This document shows, one piece after another, positions 62,001 through 64,000 of a stretch of 64,000 nt of DNA. The stretch covers positions 62,001 to 126,000 of the forward strand of contig JAAWBD010000111.1 in assembly GCA_022792495.1 (NCBI GenBank), read 5' to 3'. Below the pieces are notes generated by a model that saw only the letters and a list, made by a program, of their open reading frames with translations, had not been told where the DNA came from and ran no database searches. A program made the position numbers and the translations under genes. Source of the DNA: Oscillospiraceae bacterium (GTDB taxonomy: Bacteria; Bacillota; Clostridia; Oscillospirales; Oscillospiraceae). Every line of letters starts with the position of its first letter. Within the stretch, counting starts at the first letter, position 1.

Positions 62001-64000
62001 CCACGATGGGCAGCCGAAGGGCGTCGCCCTCCCGCACCTGGAGAGGTATGGGATTCAGCGTAGCCGTCCGGTTGGACTGGTCGTGGGCCATCTTCTGAGT
62101 CACCAGACCGCTGTCCAGGCCCAGGCTTTCCACCTGCGCCCCGTTGGCATAATCGGTCACATACTGATACGTGCTGATATAGATGGAGTCCTCATCCCGG
62201 GAGCCTACCAGCCGCGGGATATTCTGAGAGGAGACCTTCTTGAAGTTACCGATGTCGCTGTTTCCGCTGTTGTAGTTTGCAGGGTTGTGCGTACGCCAGT
62301 CATCCTTGTCGATGGTGGCAGAGGCAGCCCCGGCGGTACCCATGGAGTACACCCGGCCGGAGTCGTGGTAGATGGTTCCCTGGTTCCGGTTGATGGTCAC
62401 GTCCATAGCCCCGGTGAAGAACTCGCCCGAGGCGGTGGTGCTGGGCACGTTGGCCGTTCCGGATTCCTTGCTCTCACCGGCGTTGATCACGGTGGGCACA
62501 AGTACATCCTCCAGAACCCCGTTCACTCCAAGCTGACCCTGGGCATTATCGCCCCAGACATAGACCGTACCATTCCGGGAGGTAGCCGCCGAGCTGTTGC
62601 CGCCGGCGTACACCCGGGTGGCGGGTACGCTCTGGTTTTCGGCCACGCCGGTGGTAACCACCTTCACAGGGGTGGCCGCGTATTTGCCCGGATCCCGGTC
62701 TGCCCCGGTTCCCAGCTGCTTATTCTGGTTGTCGCCCCAGCCATAGATCTGGCCAGTGGAATCCAGGGCCAGCACATGGCCGTCGCCGGCGGCAATGTCC
62801 ACGATGTCCTGGAGGTAATTGGTGCCGTTGAATTGCTCGCCCGCCTTCACCTGCACCGGGTAGATCCGGCTTAGGTTCTCAGTGCCGTCGCCCATGGTGC
62901 CGGTGGCGCCGTCCCGGTCAGGCTGGGTCTTGACACGATCCGCTTCAGGCAGGTTGGTGCCGCCATCCCGCGATGTATCGGTGGTGGAGGCGTCCATGGC
63001 ATAGCCCCAGGTATAGACGGTGCCGTCGCTCATCAGGGCCGTCACAAACTCATCGGCGGCAGCCAGCTTGGTCACCCTGGGCGTCACATTGGCCGCGTCC
63101 ATGCTCCGGTCGATCTTACTGGTGTCATAGGGATAGTCGCTGGTCACATTGGTGCCGTTGCTGTGGCTGTGGTACTCCATGGTGCTGTCGCCCAGGTAGC
63201 CGTGGCCGCCGGGGCCAAGGACGGTGACAGGAGTGGTCTTGAAGATGTTCTCCTGCTCGTAGTAGCGGAAGTTACCGATGCCGCAGCCGTGGTTATAAAC
63301 ATAGCCGTCGTTGACAAAGGAAGCGCGAGGTGTTTCTTTCTTGTCTGTTCCGTTGATCTCCCGTCCCGGAGTGGCGTCGCCCGCCCGCATATAGTCGGTA
63401 AAGCGGCGGATGGTGTCGTCGGCGCCGGTGCCGGGAGCATGGCCGCTGGAAGTCTCAATACTGGGAGTGGGGCAGTCGTATCCCTTACTGCCGCAGATAT
63501 CCGGATTAGGCGCCGTATCCAGGCCAAAGTTGGTGGTAAAGTCGGCGTACACATTCTCCAGATCCTGGTAGGCGCCGTTGTTGCCCCAGTAGACTACCGT
63601 GCCGTCCGCCCGCAGGGCCACAGCATAGTCCCGCCCGGCAGCCACCTGCACCGCGTCGGACAAGTCGCTCACCAGTACAGGAGAATAGGCGTTGTAATCC
63701 CGCACCGCCACATCATAGAGCTCGTGGCAGTTGTAGTGCTCCACAAAGTAGTGGTAATCGGTATGTCCTCGATTATAACTAATGGAATGATAGTGGTTGG
63801 CGCCGCCATTACAGGTGCGAACCCGGAAATGGTGCTGATAGTTATAGACGTACACATAGGGCTCATTCCATGTGCCGTTACCCAGCTCGCCGTGGTTGTT
63901 ATAGCCCCAGGAGTAGACCTTACCGTCGGCGGTCAGGGCGTAGCTGTTGTAGTCGCCCGCGGCGATCTGGATGATGTTGTTCAGGGAGCCGGAGCCGCCG
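1..64000 (-). CDS. Giant multidomain repeat protein (RCC1-like repeats followed by tandem cadherin-like beta-sandwich domains), partial at both ends, at least 21,333 codons
   Basis: Frame with codons on reversed plus-strand triplets (3k-2..3k). N-side edge translates as GGSGSLNNIIQIAAGDYNSYALTADGKVYSWGYNNHGELGNGT; C-side edge as AGNRYTLSRRAASYKYFEFPVVDGVRQTMTLRFRVIHYAESGYELVNEYYLTVYPTATPV. Same frame at both edges and at all checked internal sites (e.g. 53221-53280 GTVWAWGANEYGQLGNGVAG; 28321-28440; 19561-19680; 2161-2280). No track ORF on the minus strand ends at a coordinate divisible by 3, implying no in-frame stop. Every long plus-strand ORF starts at position 1 mod 3, i.e. exactly antisense to this one frame across the window. 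Confidence 0.95.
26461..28320 (-). other. Transition segment between RCC1 and cadherin-like tracts, including a short Ala/Lys/Glu-rich predicted helical stretch
   Basis: No WGxNxxGQLG motif seen C-terminal of ~28,320. 26761-26820 translates as GAAHSAAKRALSELNEVDKE. Continuous reading frame. Confidence 0.6.
31630..32395 (-). repeat. Triplicated ~75-95 aa repeat of unrecognised family inserted between RCC1 blocks
   Basis: Copy starts: DSIRVITAAGYDYALVTP / DSTIAVEAKNGYKYGLFNA / DRITIIARNSYQYALFDP. Copy ends: LDGYTILRKEKATAHS / SDLTGYYVARLENDTFLRKA / DDLTGYYVGRRDKSTQE. Confidence 0.75.
38880..39020 (-). other. Big_2-like bacterial Ig domain (partial extent given)
   Basis: 38941-39000: KSLDTSIVRVTPSEGNSSTA. 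Confidence 0.55.
39799..39984 (-). other. Duplicated CxxC...CPNxxH module immediately C-terminal to the helical insert
   Basis: CYSCGNTYIGTELLAGHRCPNTIHRPLPEYNSDSRDYVCNSCNGHYLFSQLLPGGRCPNAVH: two copies of CxSCxxxY...G-x-RCPNxxH. Confidence 0.75.
40100..41200 (-). other. Alanine-rich alpha-helical / coiled-coil insert within the RCC1 tract
   Basis: 40441-40620 translates as SVTNMAKASWTSATKAAEAAQAAFDKLQTETDVAQWELDEAAKANSDAITAAQKAKEAYE. No RCC1 motif in this stretch; composition is helical, unlike the surrounding beta-rich sequence. Confidence 0.75.
42240..42400 (-). other. Big_2-like bacterial Ig domain (partial extent given)
   Basis: 42301-42360: NAEYVFASTNESVLSVTDKG. Confidence 0.65.
44180..44340 (-). 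other. Big_2-like bacterial Ig domain (partial extent given)
   Basis: 44221-44340: GLIVTYESLNEQVAAVNDQGILTAVGYGQTDILVTVNDGA. Confidence 0.75.
48560..48690 (-). other. Big_2-like bacterial Ig domain (partial extent given)
   Basis: 48601-48660 translates as FFSTNPDVATVNERGLIKAQ, the SxxxxVAxVxxxGxIxA signature of Big_2 (PF02368). Confidence 0.65.
50527..50631 (-). other. Fourth, isolated Cys-rich module of the same type
   Basis: CPNCHHVYNEGSSQLTVEDGVVTLHCDNTIGDGTC, same CPxC...Y...DGxVxLxC layout as the 61.6-62.0 kb modules. Confidence 0.7.
51664..51699 (-). other. EF-hand-like calcium-binding loop (single)
   Basis: DADGDGVMEEME matches the canonical 12-residue loop DxDxDGxhxxxE, including the position-12 Glu. 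Confidence 0.5.
61597..61968 (-). other. Three tandem Cys-rich modules resembling zinc ribbons
   Basis: Translated: CPDCGTTYSADRDEVKDNGDGTVTLTCSH / CGGCGTQYDEGSPELRAETDGEGNQVIKVACSH / CPDCGTIYQVEDSSEVVEEHQADGSVIVKLTCSFEDDQGSCANH. Shared pattern CxxCGTxY...DGxxxxxxxCSH. Confidence 0.75.
63721..63840 (-). other. His/Tyr/Cys-rich insert between RCC1 units
   Basis: Translation YQHHFRVRTCNGGANHYHSISYNRGHTDYHYFVEHYNCHE: 8 His, 2 Cys and 6 Tyr in 40 residues. Confidence 0.6.

Larger units (their letters stand above)
28321..64000 (-). repeat. RCC1-like repeat tract (RCC1 / RCC1_2 type blades), roughly 100 or more units by eye, in blocks separated by inserts
   Basis: Recurrent motif [VI]xAGxxHSLALxxDGxVWAWGxNxxGQLGxG. 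Verified: GTVWAWGANEYGQLGNG (53221-53280), GKVYSWGYNNHGELGNG (near 63,930). The last unit toward the C-terminus reads GTLYAYGHNDWGQIGINDR (28321-28440). The unit count is an estimate, not a computation. Confidence 0.93.

Noticed and set aside
28321-64000. CRISPR array or tandem DNA repeat explanation for recurring 15-25 nt strings
   Set aside because: Recurring strings are degenerate, irregularly spaced, in phase with codons, and encode the WGxNxxGQLG core; there are no uniform spacers.
1-64000. Eukaryotic origin (RCC1 chromatin factor or cadherin gene)
   Set aside because: No introns over 64 kb, and the RCC1 plus Big_2 plus cadherin-like beta-sandwich mix is typical of bacterial secreted proteins; the names reflect fold families, not function.
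1-64000. RNA genes, promoters, terminators or mobile elements within the window
   Set aside because: The continuous coding frame leaves no intergenic space and I saw no supporting sequence signatures.

Overview
The whole 64 kb window is best explained as the interior of one giant protein-coding gene on the minus strand. Reading the reverse complement in the frame whose codons are plus-strand triplets 1-3, 4-6 ... 63997-63999 gives coherent repeat-protein sequence at both ends and at every internal point I translated. The six-frame track lists no minus-strand ORF in this frame (none has an end coordinate divisible by 3). That is what is expected if the frame has no stop in the window, so no M-to-stop ORF can close. 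The frame is therefore open for 21,333 codons and runs off both ends: a partial protein of at least ~21,300 aa with neither N- nor C-terminus visible. In the N-to-C direction (descending coordinates), about 64,000 to 28,320 is an RCC1-like (beta-propeller blade) repeat tract. It is interrupted by Big_2-like Ig domains, small Cys/His modules resembling zinc ribbons, a His/Tyr/Cys-rich insert, an alanine-rich helical insert and a triplicated ~80-aa repeat of unknown type. About 28,320 to 26,000 is a transition with a short helical stretch. About 26,000 to 1 is a long tandem array of cadherin-like beta-sandwich (PF12733-type) domains. The large plus-strand ORFs in the track (4,009 aa, 4,534 aa and others) are all in the frame directly antisense to this gene; I interpret them as shadows created by near-absence of TTA, CTA and TCA codons in the sense frame. 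I saw no RNA genes, CRISPR arrays, mobile elements or gene boundaries. The host looks bacterial (a GC-rich Clostridia/Oscillospiraceae-like organism is a low-confidence guess).
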